64,000 nt of DNA from Aquabacterium parvum (GCF_001447195.1 NZ_LFRI01000157.1:33020-97019); one strand, 5' to 3'; shown: positions 50,157 through 60,900, counted from the stretch's first letter. Translations and numbers: made by a program. The notes: generated by a model from the letters alone, not told the origin.

Positions 50157-51647
50157 TCAGCGCAACCACTCGATGAGCTTCTTGCGGGTGTCTTCCTGCT
50201 GGAAGTACTGCGTGTGCATCACGCCCTTGGCCGCCGGGAAGCTCAGGTAGCGCTCGGCGGGCACCTGCAGCGAGCCACCCCAGGTCGACATGCCCAGCGT
50301 GGGCACGACCAGGTCGTTGGGCTGGGTGTCGAAGACGCGGTCGACCACCGAGTCCACCCCCGTGCAGAAGGCCGCGCCCAGGCCGAAGCCCGCTGGCTCG
50401 AAATCGGCGCCGATGCCATACAGCTCGGTGCCCGGCAGCGGCGTGGTGTTGAGCTGCTTGAGGAAGTCGTTCTCGGGGCGCATCGAGGCCAGGCCGTCCA
50501 GGCCCTTGAGGCCGGCATGGCCGATGACCTTGACGGCCGCCATCACCACCTCCAGCGCGTCGGCCCAGTCGGGCGTGGCCGAGGTGAGGTTCAAGGCCGT
50601 GGTGGTGCGGTCCAGGAAGGCGACCATGTGATCCGGGTCGGCCAGTGGCGTGCCAGCGTTGGCGGCGCCCACCAGCACGATGCGGCGCACCTTGAAGCGG
50701 CTGGCATCGCCCCCGCACAGCGCGGGCAGGGCCAGCAGGCGGCTGAGCAGGCCCCCGCGGCTGTGGCAGACGATGTCGACCTCCAGCTTGGCGTCGGCCG
50801 GCATCTGGCTGAAAAACCAGCGGGCGTTCTCCATCGGCGAGGCCGAGACGCTGGGGTGGTCGAACGCGAAGGAGCGTTGGCCATATCGCGGCAGCAGCGT
50901 GCCCAAGGTGGTGGTGTCCACGTCGCCGAAAGCCGCGCGCGCCGAGCTGAAGGTGCCATGCACCCACAGCAGCGCCGGGCCCTGACTGAGGTCGGCCCAG
51001 TCGGCGGCGGTCAGCGCGGGGCGCTCGCGCGAAGGGAAGCGGCTGAGGTGGTGCGGGCGCTTCTTCTTTTCCCAAAAGCCCATGGCCGCGTCGATGACGG
51101 GGCCGAAGATGGCGTCGCCAATCGGGTAGACCAGCACCTTGAGCAGCTTGCGCCCGACCAGGCCGATCAGGCTTCGCGTGGTGGCCTGCTCGGCCAGCGC
51201 GGACGGGGCCACAGCCACTTCCTTGGGGATGCGGTAGCGCAGCGAGGGCCCACCGCCGCGCGTGGCAGCCGGCTGCACGTTCAGGTCGTCGTCGAGCGGG
51301 AAGTGCCAGTGCATGGCGCCCGCTTCGTCGATGGACAGCACCACCTGGCCGTGGTCCGGGCCCGGATCGGCCGCTTCGAGCTCGAAGGCATCGGCGCCAT
51401 CGGGGCCGCGCATCGACGTGGCCGCCAGCGGCTGGGGCACGACATTGACCTGCAGCTCGACGGTGGCGACTTCTTCCAGGCCGGCCTGGGCCAGGGCCGC
51501 ATCGAGCGCTGGCGTGACGAGCTCTTCGCCGCGCGTGCCGGGCTGGCGCGGAGGCAGCACACGGGCCTGACCCGTGAGGCCGGGCGCGCGCAGCGTGAGG
51601 TTGCCGCCGAGGGGGATGGCTTGGCTGCCGCCATGCAAGGTGGTCAT
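50157..51647 (-). CDS. Alpha/beta-hydrolase (lipase-like) paired with the CHAT protease
   Basis: A 496-residue protein. The N-terminal 190 residues are beta-rich and unassigned, with a hydrophobic stretch near 150-175. The C-terminal half is an alpha/beta-hydrolase: LLWVHGTFSS (about 225-234) is the oxyanion strand and VCHSRGGLLSRLLAL carries the nucleophile Ser296. A late Asp/His region (NDLVVPTLGMSTWG, HTQYF) could complete the triad. Its ATG overlaps the CHAT gene TGA by 4 bp (51644-51647), so it is the second gene of a two-gene cassette. Substrate unknown; lipid or acyl ester is inferred. Confidence 0.82.
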   Translation of the reverse strand: MTTLHGGSQAIPLGGNLTLRAPGLTGQARVLPPRQPGTRGEELVTPALDAALAQAGLEEVATVELQVNVVPQPLAATSMRGPDGADAFELEAADPGPDHGQVVLSIDEAGAMHWHFPLDDDLNVQPAATRGGGPSLRYRIPKEVAVAPSALAEQATTRSLIGLVGRKLLKVLVYPIGDAIFGPVIDAAMGFWEKKKRPHHLSRFPSRERPALTAADWADLSQGPALLWVHGTFSSARAAFGDVDTTTLGTLLPRYGQRSFAFDHPSVSASPMENARWFFSQMPADAKLEVDIVCHSRGGLLSRLLALPALCGGDASRFKVRRIVLVGAANAGTPLADPDHMVAFLDRTTTALNLTSATPDWADALEVVMAAVKVIGHAGLKGLDGLASMRPENDFLKQLNTTPLPGTELYGIGADFEPAGFGLGAAFCTGVDSVVDRVFDTQPNDLVVPTLGMSTWGGSLQVPAERYLSFPAAKGVMHTQYFQQEDTRKKLIEWLR

Positions 51648-53941
51648 GGTTGGGGCTCCAGGGTGGATGAGGTGTTGACGTTGGATGAAGGGCTGCGGCT
51701 CAGGGTCAGGCCGGGGTGGCCATAAAAGACATAAGCCAGGCGCGTGAGGCTGTTGGGCTCGGTGTCGGCAAAGCGGGCGCGCATCTCGCGCAGCACCTCG
51801 GCCACCGGGCGCGGCGCGCGAGTGCCGTCTCCGAAGACCTGCTCGTAAAAGCCCAGGGCGATGTCGCGCGCGAGTTGGTCTTCCACCGACCACAGCGGCG
51901 CCAGGAAGCCCCGAAAACCGCCCTTGATCGACTCACCCGCGAAGCCCGAGAACGAAGCCAGCAGCTCGCTGGCCTTGCCCACCTGGCAGGCGTTCATGAA
52001 CAGGAAAGGCGACGAACGTTTGCCCAGTGGCGCGTTGGCGAACACCAGCGGGCTCAGGCGCATGCCATCGGCCAGGATCACGGCCGCATCGAGCGCGTGC
52101 TGTTGCAGGGCTTCGCCATGGCAGGCGAAGTGCACGGCCTCGGCACCATGGCCCGGCTCGACCTCGCCCAGGCGCGCGGTCAGCAGCTTCTTGATCTGCG
52201 GGGCATCGGCGGCCAGTTGCACCGCTTGGTAGCGCTGCACCAACTGGGCACCTTCTTCCATGGCCTGCTGCAGCTTGCGCCAGCCCGAGCGCGCGGCGTA
52301 GTCGCCCACCACCGCGGCCATGTGCTGCACCTCGATGTGGGCGCGAGGCGGCAACTCGCTGTGGTCGAGCGGCCAGCGGCCCAGGTTCACCTGGCAGCCC
52401 AGCAGCGGCGGCGCATCGGCGATGAGCTTGTCGGCGTCATCGAACAAAGCCAGCTCCCAGGGCACATGCGGCTCGGCGGTGAGCAGCAGCACGTTGAGCG
52501 CGCGGCGCTCGCCCGCCGCCTGCATGGCGCGGTGCACCGTGCGCAAGGCCTGCCAGAGCTCGGGCGGCGCCGCGTCGTAGATGGTGCGGCCCAGCCCGGT
52601 GACCATGAGCTCGGCCATGTCCAGCAAGGTGGCCTGGTGCACCTCGGTGATCACCTTGCCACCGAACTCCTGACTGCCGGTGCCGAGGTCGGAGGGCACC
52701 GGTTGATGGGGCAGGTCGGTGGTGTGCGGCGAGGTGAAGCGCCACACGAAGCGGCCCTGGCTGGGGTCGCCGTCGGGCTGGTCGATGACCACCGTGAGAT
52801 CGACTGGCGGCAGCCCCGGCTGCACGCACACGGCGCTGGCCTGGGGCTCGGCTTGCGTCCACAACTGGCCATGGCCCTGCACGCGCTCGGGCGCCTGAGG
52901 TTGGCCCGCCACCACCGCGATGCGACGCAGCGCCATGCCGCAGACCTGGCCCTCGAACAGGTAGAGCACGCGCAGGCTGCTCAGGCGGGTGGGCTCGTCG
53001 CTGGCCAGGCCAGGCGCCACCAGCTCGAACTGAACGATGCTGTCGGCTGGCCGGTCGCGGTTGACCTGCAGCTGGGCTTGCAGGCCCTGTCCGGCCGCAG
53101 GCTCAAAGCCATCGACGATGAGCTGCACACCCAGCTCGAAGGCCTGCACGCTGGCCGGCAGGTCGATGGTGATCGGGCCGCCGATGACCCCGGCCTGCGC
53201 CTGCTCGGCCAGGCCCACGGTGACGGTGAAGACCTGGCGGGGCTGGACGAGCTCGGGGGCGTCGAAACGGGGATGCGCCGTGAACGGCGGCGCTTCGTGC
53301 ACGGGCGCAGCGGGTGCCGCGGCCTCAGGCCAAGCCTCGAACCCGAGGCCGGGAGGCTCGGCGCCTGAAGCCTCTGGCTGCTCCCTCGCATGCCGCACCG
53401 AGAACACCTCTCGCTGTGCGTGCACCCGCCTCTCCGACCTTTGATCGCGCAATGCGATCTCGTCCATTCGATGCCTTTGCGCCACCACTTCGCGCGTCAG
53501 TTCATCGAGCCGGGCCTGGCTGGCTTGACGCATGGCGTTGAGGTCCGGCAAGGGCAAGGGCACCGACGCCACCGTCTGCACACCGATGAAGCGACCATCG
53601 TCGAGCACCACCGCATCGCGCTCCAGCGGCTGCATCAAGGCCTTGGCATCGCTCGCGCGTGCTGGCGCAGACAGGAATTCTTGCAGGTCAAGCGCACGCT
53701 TGAGCGAGGCTTGCGGTGGCGACTGCTGCACCCGCTCGCGCGCCCACGCCATGTCAAAGCTGTACCAGTAAACGGTGAGCCCCTCGACCCGGCGCACGGC
53801 CAGGAAGGCCGCCTCGCTGGCCAGCAGGCGAGGCAGGGCATCTTGTGCACTCAGGTGAGCGGGCAGCAGCAGGGCGGGGGCCACGCGCGGCATGGTGCTC
53901 AGGTCCAGGTCTGCTTCAAGGTCCTGTGTTGCTGCGCTCAT
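51644..53941 (-). CDS. CHAT-domain (caspase-like) cysteine protease
   Basis: A 765-residue protein. The C-terminal CHAT protease domain (about 490-760) has its catalytic pair in VHFACHGE (His608) and FLFMNACQVG (Cys652), with PHVPWELALFDD and GFRGFLAPLW typical of CHAT proteins. The N-terminal 480 residues contain a coiled-coil-like stretch (about 140-190) and a Ig-like/beta region; this is probably the sensing or oligomerisation part. The start ATG at 53941 has AGGGAG upstream. It is translationally coupled to the hydrolase gene. No signal peptide. CHAT proteases often execute regulated proteolysis in defence; here that is inference. Confidence 0.85.
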   Translation of the reverse strand: MSAATQDLEADLDLSTMPRVAPALLLPAHLSAQDALPRLLASEAAFLAVRRVEGLTVYWYSFDMAWARERVQQSPPQASLKRALDLQEFLSAPARASDAKALMQPLERDAVVLDDGRFIGVQTVASVPLPLPDLNAMRQASQARLDELTREVVAQRHRMDEIALRDQRSERRVHAQREVFSVRHAREQPEASGAEPPGLGFEAWPEAAAPAAPVHEAPPFTAHPRFDAPELVQPRQVFTVTVGLAEQAQAGVIGGPITIDLPASVQAFELGVQLIVDGFEPAAGQGLQAQLQVNRDRPADSIVQFELVAPGLASDEPTRLSSLRVLYLFEGQVCGMALRRIAVVAGQPQAPERVQGHGQLWTQAEPQASAVCVQPGLPPVDLTVVIDQPDGDPSQGRFVWRFTSPHTTDLPHQPVPSDLGTGSQEFGGKVITEVHQATLLDMAELMVTGLGRTIYDAAPPELWQALRTVHRAMQAAGERRALNVLLLTAEPHVPWELALFDDADKLIADAPPLLGCQVNLGRWPLDHSELPPRAHIEVQHMAAVVGDYAARSGWRKLQQAMEEGAQLVQRYQAVQLAADAPQIKKLLTARLGEVEPGHGAEAVHFACHGEALQQHALDAAVILADGMRLSPLVFANAPLGKRSSPFLFMNACQVGKASELLASFSGFAGESIKGGFRGFLAPLWSVEDQLARDIALGFYEQVFGDGTRAPRPVAEVLREMRARFADTEPNSLTRLAYVFYGHPGLTLSRSPSSNVNTSSTLEPQP

Positions 53942-54211
53942 CGTGACTCCCTGGCTGTGTGCATGGCCGGCTGCAAGGCCTTGGACCAACGTCCAGCATG
54001 CCACGGCTGTGCACGGGTGCCAGGGCGGGCTGCCTCCCACGAGCTAGGGGGGCGCAAACCACCGATGTGTCCGCCTCCCTAATCTGTGGCCGCTCGGCCC
54101 CTCGCCATGGTCAGGCCAGCATGCGATAAAGCCCGTGGGAGTGTTCTGCCCGCAGGGTGGAAGAGCGGTCGCCCCCAAGCCTCTTTCCGTCCCACCTTGC
54201 CGTAGAAACGC

Positions 54212-54973
54212 ATGCGCCGATACCTGATCGCTTTCCTGGCCCTCCTGGGCCTGCTTGCCAGCACCCCCACCCTGGCGGCCTCGGGCACCAACTGTGGTCC
54301 AGGCACCTGCACCGCGCCCGAGCTGCCCGCCAACACACTGCCCAGCACGCCACCGGTCACCAACAACCTCAACCAGGTGCTGCTCAACGGCAACTTCAAT
54401 GGCCTGGCTCCCGACCCGTCGTTCGGTGACGACTCCTTCGTCTACTACATCAAGCTGGTCAGCCTGACGACGTGGAAGGAATACAAGGCCCTGGCCCAGC
54501 AGACCAACGAAAGCTGCACCGATTGCCTGCCCACGACGATCGGCTTCAAGGCCACCAACGGTTGGACCGACACCACGGGCTTCACGCTCAACCTGGGCTA
54601 TTCCGCCGGCGGCGCCACCTTGGGTGCCACGCTGCAGCAGCAGACCGCACTGCAAGCATCGCGCGAGGTGAACTTCTCGACGACGTTCCAGCTGGCCTGT
54701 TGCTCGGCCAACGTCATCTTCGAGGAGGATGCCTACTACAAGTACACCTTCGACATCGCTTGGCAGCAAGACATTCTGGACGGCTGGACCGACATGGGCC
54801 ACCAGCAGTACACCGCCACAGGCCTGCTCAGCGGCTTCAAGCTGGTGAGCAACCTGAGCACGTGCGTGCCAGAGCCGCATGAGTACCTGCTGGCTCTGTC
54901 GGGCGGCGTCGTGTTGCTGGGTGTCAGGCGGCGCAAGCGGGCACGCTTTGGCAGCGATCGCGCAACACGTTGA
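54212..54973 (+). CDS. PEP-CTERM exported protein
   Basis: A 253-residue protein with signal peptide (MRRYLIAFLALLGLLAS, cleavage near LAA-SG), four Cys in two pairs (NCGPGTC, SCTDC), a further CC, a beta-rich body and a C-terminal tail VPEPHEYLLALSGGVVLLGVRRRKR that fits PEP-CTERM with a slightly altered helix. It is monocistronic, placed between the CHAT cassette and the sigma-like gene. Confidence 0.85.
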   Translation: MRRYLIAFLALLGLLASTPTLAASGTNCGPGTCTAPELPANTLPSTPPVTNNLNQVLLNGNFNGLAPDPSFGDDSFVYYIKLVSLTTWKEYKALAQQTNESCTDCLPTTIGFKATNGWTDTTGFTLNLGYSAGGATLGATLQQQTALQASREVNFSTTFQLACCSANVIFEEDAYYKYTFDIAWQQDILDGWTDMGHQQYTATGLLSGFKLVSNLSTCVPEPHEYLLALSGGVVLLGVRRRKRARFGSDRATR

Positions 54974-55684
54974 TCAGGCGGAATGACCTTTGATGCTTGC
55001 TTCGGGCTCATCCCATCCGCACCCAGTCCAAACAAGCTGGCCGCAAGGCAATTCTTCGACAGACCGACGCCCAAACCCAGGCCTCGCCACCAAGGGCGCA
55101 AAGTTCCGCTCGATCACACACATCCGGTCAAACAGTGACGGCTGTCGGCGGATCCAAGCAGCACATTGCTGAATGCGGTTTTGCAGCGTTCCCGTCACCA
55201 CCTTGAGGTGGTCGGCCAAATCGTCCAGGTCCCATGTGAATCGTTCCAGCAAGATCAAATAGGCCGCCGCCTGCGAATAGCTGTGTTTGATCACGGCCAA
55301 GCGCCCTTCTCGCTCTTCTTCCAGCTCATGTGCAACGGCTGGATCGAACGCCTCAGGCGCGATCAAGAACCGCGCAAGTGCCTCCACTTCGGCCCCTGCG
55401 TCTTCCTGATCCCAATCCTTGTCCAAGCGAACAGCGTACCGGGTCTGCTTGTCTGCATAGCGAACCAGCTCGTTGAACAGCCAGGCCAGCACGGTTTCCT
55501 GGTCATGCACGTTGGAAAAATCAACATCGAACCCACGCTTGCGACCGATTCGCTCGGCAATCAGCCAAGCCTCGCCCATCACATCGCCTTCGGTGTATTC
55601 ACCACACGTTCTGGACGCGATGAGCCTCAGCTTGGCGCGCCTTGATTGCACGAACGCCGAGAATGTCTCTGCTGGGTTTGCCAC
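54974..55684 (-). CDS. Hypothetical protein with weak sigma-70-like features, divergent from jetA
   Basis: A 236-residue soluble protein. The GTG at 55684 has GGGAGG upstream, so the longer frame to 55774 is rejected. Residues 20-55 (GEYTEGDVMGEAWLIAERIG) and 155-200 (SYSQAAAYLILLERFTWDLDDLADHLKVVTGTLQNRIQQC) resemble sigma-70 regions 2 and 4 in spacing and HTH pattern, but no region is convincing. It is transcribed away from the Wadjet operon and ends right where the PEP-CTERM gene ends (convergent, adjacent). A regulator of the island is possible. Confidence 0.6.
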   Translation of the reverse strand: MANPAETFSAFVQSRRAKLRLIASRTCGEYTEGDVMGEAWLIAERIGRKRGFDVDFSNVHDQETVLAWLFNELVRYADKQTRYAVRLDKDWDQEDAGAEVEALARFLIAPEAFDPAVAHELEEEREGRLAVIKHSYSQAAAYLILLERFTWDLDDLADHLKVVTGTLQNRIQQCAAWIRRQPSLFDRMCVIERNFAPLVARPGFGRRSVEELPCGQLVWTGCGWDEPEASIKGHSA

Positions 55685-55732
55685 ACGCCACCTCCCGATG
55701 GTTGACGTGCGCAATAAACGCCATAAACAGGT

Positions 55733-55766
55733 GGATGTCAAGAAACGGTGCCCGCCATTAACATCC
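55733..55766. promoter_or_regulatory. Inverted repeat upstream of jetA
   Basis: GGATGTCAA (55733-55741) faces TTAACATCC (55758-55766), 8 of 9 arm positions matching, in an AT-rich stretch between the sigma-like gene and jetA. It is a candidate operator or promoter element controlling both divergent units. Confidence 0.4.
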
Positions 55767-55808
55767 GTTTTCAATATTTCAGATTAGCGGCGCACCATGG
55801 GAGGCATC

Positions 55809-57254
55809 GTGTCTGCACCGACAGTCTTCTTTCAAGGCCCGCGCGAACATTTCTTCAGGCCACTGGGCTGGCAGGACAGAGAAGCCTGCGCCGCTGTCCT
55901 GCGCCAGTTGCATGAGCGCGTTCATGGCCCGGACGCCGACTACGCCGAGGCACTGACACGTGAGCTGGTGCTGGAGATCATCCAGCAGGTGATCGCACAG
56001 CCGGCTTATCGAACTGGCGCGTTGCCTGAGAGCGTCGCGGCGTCAGGCATCGTCCAGCCCCAGGCGGAACGCGATTACGCCTTGAATCTGCTGCGCGCGC
56101 TCAAGGAGTACGGCTGGCTGGAAGACCACAAAGACCCGATCAACCTGCAGCCCACGCTCAAGCTGACACGCGCCGGCAAGGCGTTTTCCGAAGTCTTTGC
56201 GGAGTTGGACAACGCCCGGCACAAGACCCGTCAGCGCAACATGCGTTCGGCCCGCAAGGCCTTGCAAGCCTTCCTTGAAAACCGCGACGAAGACGAGTTG
56301 CTGGATGCCTATGACTTTGCCAGCCGCGTGGTTCAGGACCTGCAGGAAGACATCGAATACTTCCGGCTGTTGATGCAGACCCTCACCCGGGAAGCCTTGA
56401 CGCAAAAGCTGGCCTGGGACGAATTCAACGACTTCCTGGAGCGGCGATTTGGCAAGGAGCTGTCGTCTCGACTGGTGGCCGATTCCGTAGATCGCCACCG
56501 CAGCCAGATCATCGAGTTGCTGGACATGGTTCGCAGCTGGCCTGAGCCCCAGCGCCAGGCTGTGGACGGTGCCCTGCGTCAGCGGGCCACGTGGCTGGAG
56601 GGCGTGCTCGAAGGCCGCAGCGCCACCATCTGGCTTTGCAAACGCATCGAAGACCTGATCGACACCGCCTGCCAGGTCAAGCTGCCGATGCTGCGCAGCG
56701 AGATGCACAACTATGTGCGGCGCTTCACCAGCTTGTTGCGCCAGGCACTGTCTCTGGACTACGGTGCCGAGTCACCTATGGGGCGCACGCTGGCCGGCAT
56801 CAAGACCAGCACAACCGTTGAACGTGACGCCTGGCTGAATGCACTGGCGCAGCGCCTTTCAACCACCGAGATCCGCTTGCCCACCAGCGGCCTGCGCTGG
56901 ACTCAACGTGATCGACAAGAGCTTGATGGCTCTGACATCGACTGGCACATCTTGCCCCACAGCCGACTGGAGGCGGCCATGCGGCGCGCCGAGGCAGAGG
57001 CCTTCGTCATCAGCGAAGATTTCTTGCTGGCGCAGTTGCAAGACTTGGTCAAGGGCTGTGAGATGAATGGCTCGTTGCGTCTGTCAGACCTGTCCATGGG
57101 TGATGCGCCAGACGCCCTGAGAGCACTGCACGCCGTGGGTGCCGTGCGATCGGCACAAGGCAAAGCTCATTGGACAGCGCACAAACTGCCCGTCAAATTT
57201 GAAACGCCCGTTTTCGTGGCCGATGACTTCGAGTTGAGACGCCGAGAACCATGA
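55809..57254 (+). CDS. jetA: Wadjet anti-plasmid system protein JetA (MukF/kleisin-like)
   Basis: A 481-residue protein starting SAPTVFFQGPREHFFRPLG, with winged-helix-like regions (about 15-135) and long helices (about 125-330) as in JetA, the kleisin subunit that closes the JetC SMC ring with JetB. The GTG at 55809 has GGGAGG 4 nt upstream and is preferred over the ATG at 55797 (no ribosome site). JetA is the first gene of the Wadjet operon; its stop overlaps the jetB ATG by 4 bp. Confidence 0.92.
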   Translation: MSAPTVFFQGPREHFFRPLGWQDREACAAVLRQLHERVHGPDADYAEALTRELVLEIIQQVIAQPAYRTGALPESVAASGIVQPQAERDYALNLLRALKEYGWLEDHKDPINLQPTLKLTRAGKAFSEVFAELDNARHKTRQRNMRSARKALQAFLENRDEDELLDAYDFASRVVQDLQEDIEYFRLLMQTLTREALTQKLAWDEFNDFLERRFGKELSSRLVADSVDRHRSQIIELLDMVRSWPEPQRQAVDGALRQRATWLEGVLEGRSATIWLCKRIEDLIDTACQVKLPMLRSEMHNYVRRFTSLLRQALSLDYGAESPMGRTLAGIKTSTTVERDAWLNALAQRLSTTEIRLPTSGLRWTQRDRQELDGSDIDWHILPHSRLEAAMRRAEAEAFVISEDFLLAQLQDLVKGCEMNGSLRLSDLSMGDAPDALRALHAVGAVRSAQGKAHWTAHKLPVKFETPVFVADDFELRRREP

Positions 57255-57928
57255 GCTTGCCAACTTCTTTTCATGCCTTGCTGGACGCTCGCCTGACCGA
57301 ACGCACCAGCGGGGCCGTTTCACGCAAACGCTTCGCAGAGCTGTGCAACCGCCTGATGGCCAGCGGCATCATCTGGCGCGAATACTCGCGGCCTGAGCAA
57401 GCGTTGTATGACGACGCCTCCATGGTAGAAGAATTGTTGCGTGAGTGGTTCGACGTGCTCGGCTTTGCCCTCACCCACGATGTCGATGCCAACCTCTTTC
57501 GCCTGTACCCACCGGGCGATGACCAGGAGGATGAAGACGGCGTCAAGCGCTTGCGGGCCCGGCTGTCGCGCGATGTCGTGGCCGCCGCACTGGGCTTGCG
57601 TTTTCTCTACACCGAAGCCCTCACCGGCAAACGCGAGCTGGTCAACCAGGAGCTCGCCATCAGCCTGGAAGAGCTCTCGCAGACGCTGGTGTCGCTGATG
57701 GGCATGACCTTGCCATCGTCCATGGCCGAGCGCGGCCAACTTTTGCGCGAACTGCGCAAGCTGCGACTGATCCGCTTCAAGGACGCGGACGGCCTGGGTC
57801 AGATGGACACCCTGGCCAGCGTGTTGCGCCCCGTTCTGTCCTTCGTGAGCGACGAAGCCCTGCAAGACGTGTTGCGAATGATGCAGGAGCGCCAAGCTGC
57901 CGCACAAAAAGCGGAAGGAGCCGCCTGA
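57251..57928 (+). CDS. jetB: Wadjet protein JetB (MukE-like, DUF4194)
   Basis: A 225-residue soluble protein of the JetB/DUF4194 type: winged-helix-like N-terminal part (AELCNRLMASGIIWREYSRPEQALYDDASMVEELL region, about 26-65), an acidic linker (GDDQEDED near 92-99) and a helical C-terminal part including LVNQELAISLEELSQTLVSL. MukE analogue that bridges the kleisin to the SMC heads. Its ATG overlaps the jetA stop (ATGA) and jetC starts 1 bp after its stop. Confidence 0.92.
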   Translation: MSLPTSFHALLDARLTERTSGAVSRKRFAELCNRLMASGIIWREYSRPEQALYDDASMVEELLREWFDVLGFALTHDVDANLFRLYPPGDDQEDEDGVKRLRARLSRDVVAAALGLRFLYTEALTGKRELVNQELAISLEELSQTLVSLMGMTLPSSMAERGQLLRELRKLRLIRFKDADGLGQMDTLASVLRPVLSFVSDEALQDVLRMMQERQAAAQKAEGAA

Positions 57929-57929
57929 C

Positions 57930-60900
57930 ATGCGCATGTCTCGGCTGATCACCCTGAACTGGGGCACCATCGACCACCGCGACTGGCCTTTGGCCGATGC
58001 CACCTTGCTGACCGGCGAATCAGGCTCCGGCAAGTCCACCCTGCTCGATGCCATGCAAGCCGTGCTCACGGCCGCACGCCAGGGCGTCTTCCATTTCAAC
58101 GCAGGCCAGAACGAATCCACGCAGAGCCGCCGTGGTGGCAAAGAGCCACGCACGCTGGCGGCCTACGCCCTGGGGCAATGCGGTGGCGATGTGTTCTTGC
58201 GCACGCGCTGCACCAGCTACGTGGGCCTGGTGTTCGAGCCTTCCGAGGGCGAGTCGGCACAGGGCTTCACGGCGCTGCTGGGCATGGATGCCCACGTCGA
58301 TGCAGCTCGAGCCGATGGCGGCCGCCCCATGTTCTACCTGGTGCGTGCCGCCGTCTCCATCGAGCACCTGCTTGCCACGGCCAACAGCGCTTCGGCGCCA
58401 CGCCCCTTGGGCCTCAAGGAGGTGCTGCCCCAGTTGCAACTTCGCCTGGGACTGACACCCGATCAGATCAGCCGGTACGAGGGCAAGGACAGCTACCTGC
58501 AGCACCTCTATGGCTTTTTGATGGGCAAAAAATTCGTGCCGGAAGCCGACGCCACACGCTGCGCACGGGCCATCGTCAAGGCCATGGCCTACCGCGAAAT
58601 CGGCAACGTCAACGACCTCGTGCGTGACGAGATCCTTGACGAAAAGGACTTCTCGCAAGAGGTGGGCAAGCTGCGCCAGTTGATGCAAGAGATCGCTCGC
58701 CTCAAGGCAGATGCCGAGCGCCTCAAACTCAACATCGATCGCCTGAAGCTGGTCGATGACGCAGCCTCGGACGTCATCGCTTTGCTGCGCAAGCACGTCA
58801 TCGCGCTCAACGCCCATGCGCTGCGCCTGCAACGCGAGTGCACAGCAGAACGGCTGAGCGTTTTCAACCACCAACAGCGCCTGCTCAAGCAAGCTGGCGA
58901 ATCCCAGGGCCGGCTGGATGCCATCGGCTTGCAGCGCCAGCGGCTGGACAGCGAACTGGCCGAGGTGCAGGGCGAGTTGAACCTCAGCACGGTCAATCAG
59001 GCCAAACAAGCACTGGACGCCCGTGCGGCCCACCTGGCCCAGCAGTTCCACAAAGAGTGGTCCCGGGTGCAGCAAGCGGCCCGACAGATGGACGAGGTGC
59101 TGACCCACGTCACGCAACTGCTGGCGCTGGATGTGTCGGCTTTGCCCGATCTGCGCGAAGCAGTGACCAGGCTGCATCCCGCAGCCCAGCAGGCCCACAA
59201 GCTCTGGGCGCCTGCACGCGGCCCCTTGACGAGTGCCGCACGCCTGGATGACGAGCTGGCCGCCTTTGAGCTGGAGCCCCTGGACCAGGCTCTCAAGGCC
59301 CTGGAGTCGGTGCTTTCGGGGGCCGACGCATCGGTGATGAACGCGCTGATCAATGCGCGCAGCCAACTGCTGCAACAGCAACGCTTGCTCAAGGATGAGC
59401 AGGACGCCTTGCGTGCGGAGCTCAAGCTGCTGCTCAGCGGCCGCTCGCCTGCGCCCACCGACGTCCAGCAGGCTCTGACCCTGCTGGACGACGAACTGCC
59501 CCAGGCGCGGGCCAAGATGCTGGCCGCACTGATCGAACCCAAGCCCGGCAGCACCTGGCAATCCTCCATCGAGGGCTACATGGGCCGTGACCGCTTCGCC
59601 ATCATCGTCGAACCTGAGCACGAAGAAGACGCCATCAAGTTGATCAAGCATCACTTTGCCCGCCGCTCGCCCAAGATCGTGCAAGGCAGCAAGGCCATCG
59701 ACGACACGCGAGACGCCAGCCTGCCTCCGCAAGCCATCCTTCATGAGCTGGTCTGCCAGCACCCCGTGGCCAACGCCTACCTGCTGGCACTGTACCGCCG
59801 TGTGGTCAAGGTTGGCACCGAAGCCGAGTTGCGCAAGACGCCTCAAGGCCTGATGCAGCAGGGATTGGGCAGCCGTGCCTACGGCATGTTTGCCTGCCTG
59901 GCCAGCGAGCATGAACTGACCTTCGGCCTGGCAAGCCGCCAAAAGCGCCTGGCCTGGGTCAGCCGGCGGCTGGATGCGCTGGTCCCCGAACTGACCCAGT
60001 TGACCAACCTCGACCGATCCTTGCGCATGGTCATGGGTTGGTTCCAACGCCTGGGTGCTGACTCGCTGAGCCAGGCGCTGGGCGAAGCGCTGTCCACACG
60101 CCTGCTGCACGTTGAAGTGGTGCTCGACTTGAGCCGCCTGGACACCTCCAGCATCGATGGGCTGACGGCGCGCAAAGCAGGCCTGCAAGAGGCCCTGGAG
60201 GACTGCGCCAAGCAATGGGACGATGAACAAAGAAAAGTCGGCGTTCAAGACAAGGATCTCGCGCAGGCCACCAAGCGACTGGCTGACCTGGACGCTCGCC
60301 GGCCCACGCTCGACCAGGAAGTCACCAACGCTAGCGTCTGGTTCAGCCGGTTTGCCGCTGTGGCTTCAGGCATTACCTCCGAAGTGCAGTTGCAGACAGA
60401 AGCCCAGGAACTCGGCGACACAGACGAGCCCACCACCAGCACCCTGTCCAACTGGGTGAACAACACCGCCGACAACCTGCCCGACCGGCTCAAAACGCTG
60501 CGCAACCACATCGGCACCTACCTGGCGGGTGCGCGCACCGATGACGAACGCTTCACCTGGAACGAACCACCCCGCGTGGTGGACCAGATGGAAGCCGTGC
60601 TGCAATCGGTGCAAGGTGTGCAACACACGGCCCGCGATCAGGTCCGGCGGCAAGACAGCATCGGCCTGGCCGACAACGTCGCACGGTTGGAGAAAGCCGA
60701 GGCCAGCTTCAACCACGTCTTCACCAGCGACTTCTGCTTCCAGGTGCGACGCGATGTCAAGGATGGCTCAGCCACCTTGCGCAAGCTCAGCAGCGAGCTC
60801 AAGGCCATCCAGTTCGGCGTGGACACCTACGACGTGGTGCAAGACTGGGTGCCCCGCTTCAAGGCCTTCTACGATTTCTTCGAAGCCCTCGACACCGTGG

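Noticed and set aside
58020..60248. 742-residue open frame on the minus strand
   Set aside because: Antisense to jetC, which has intact SMC motifs; no ribosome site or family match.
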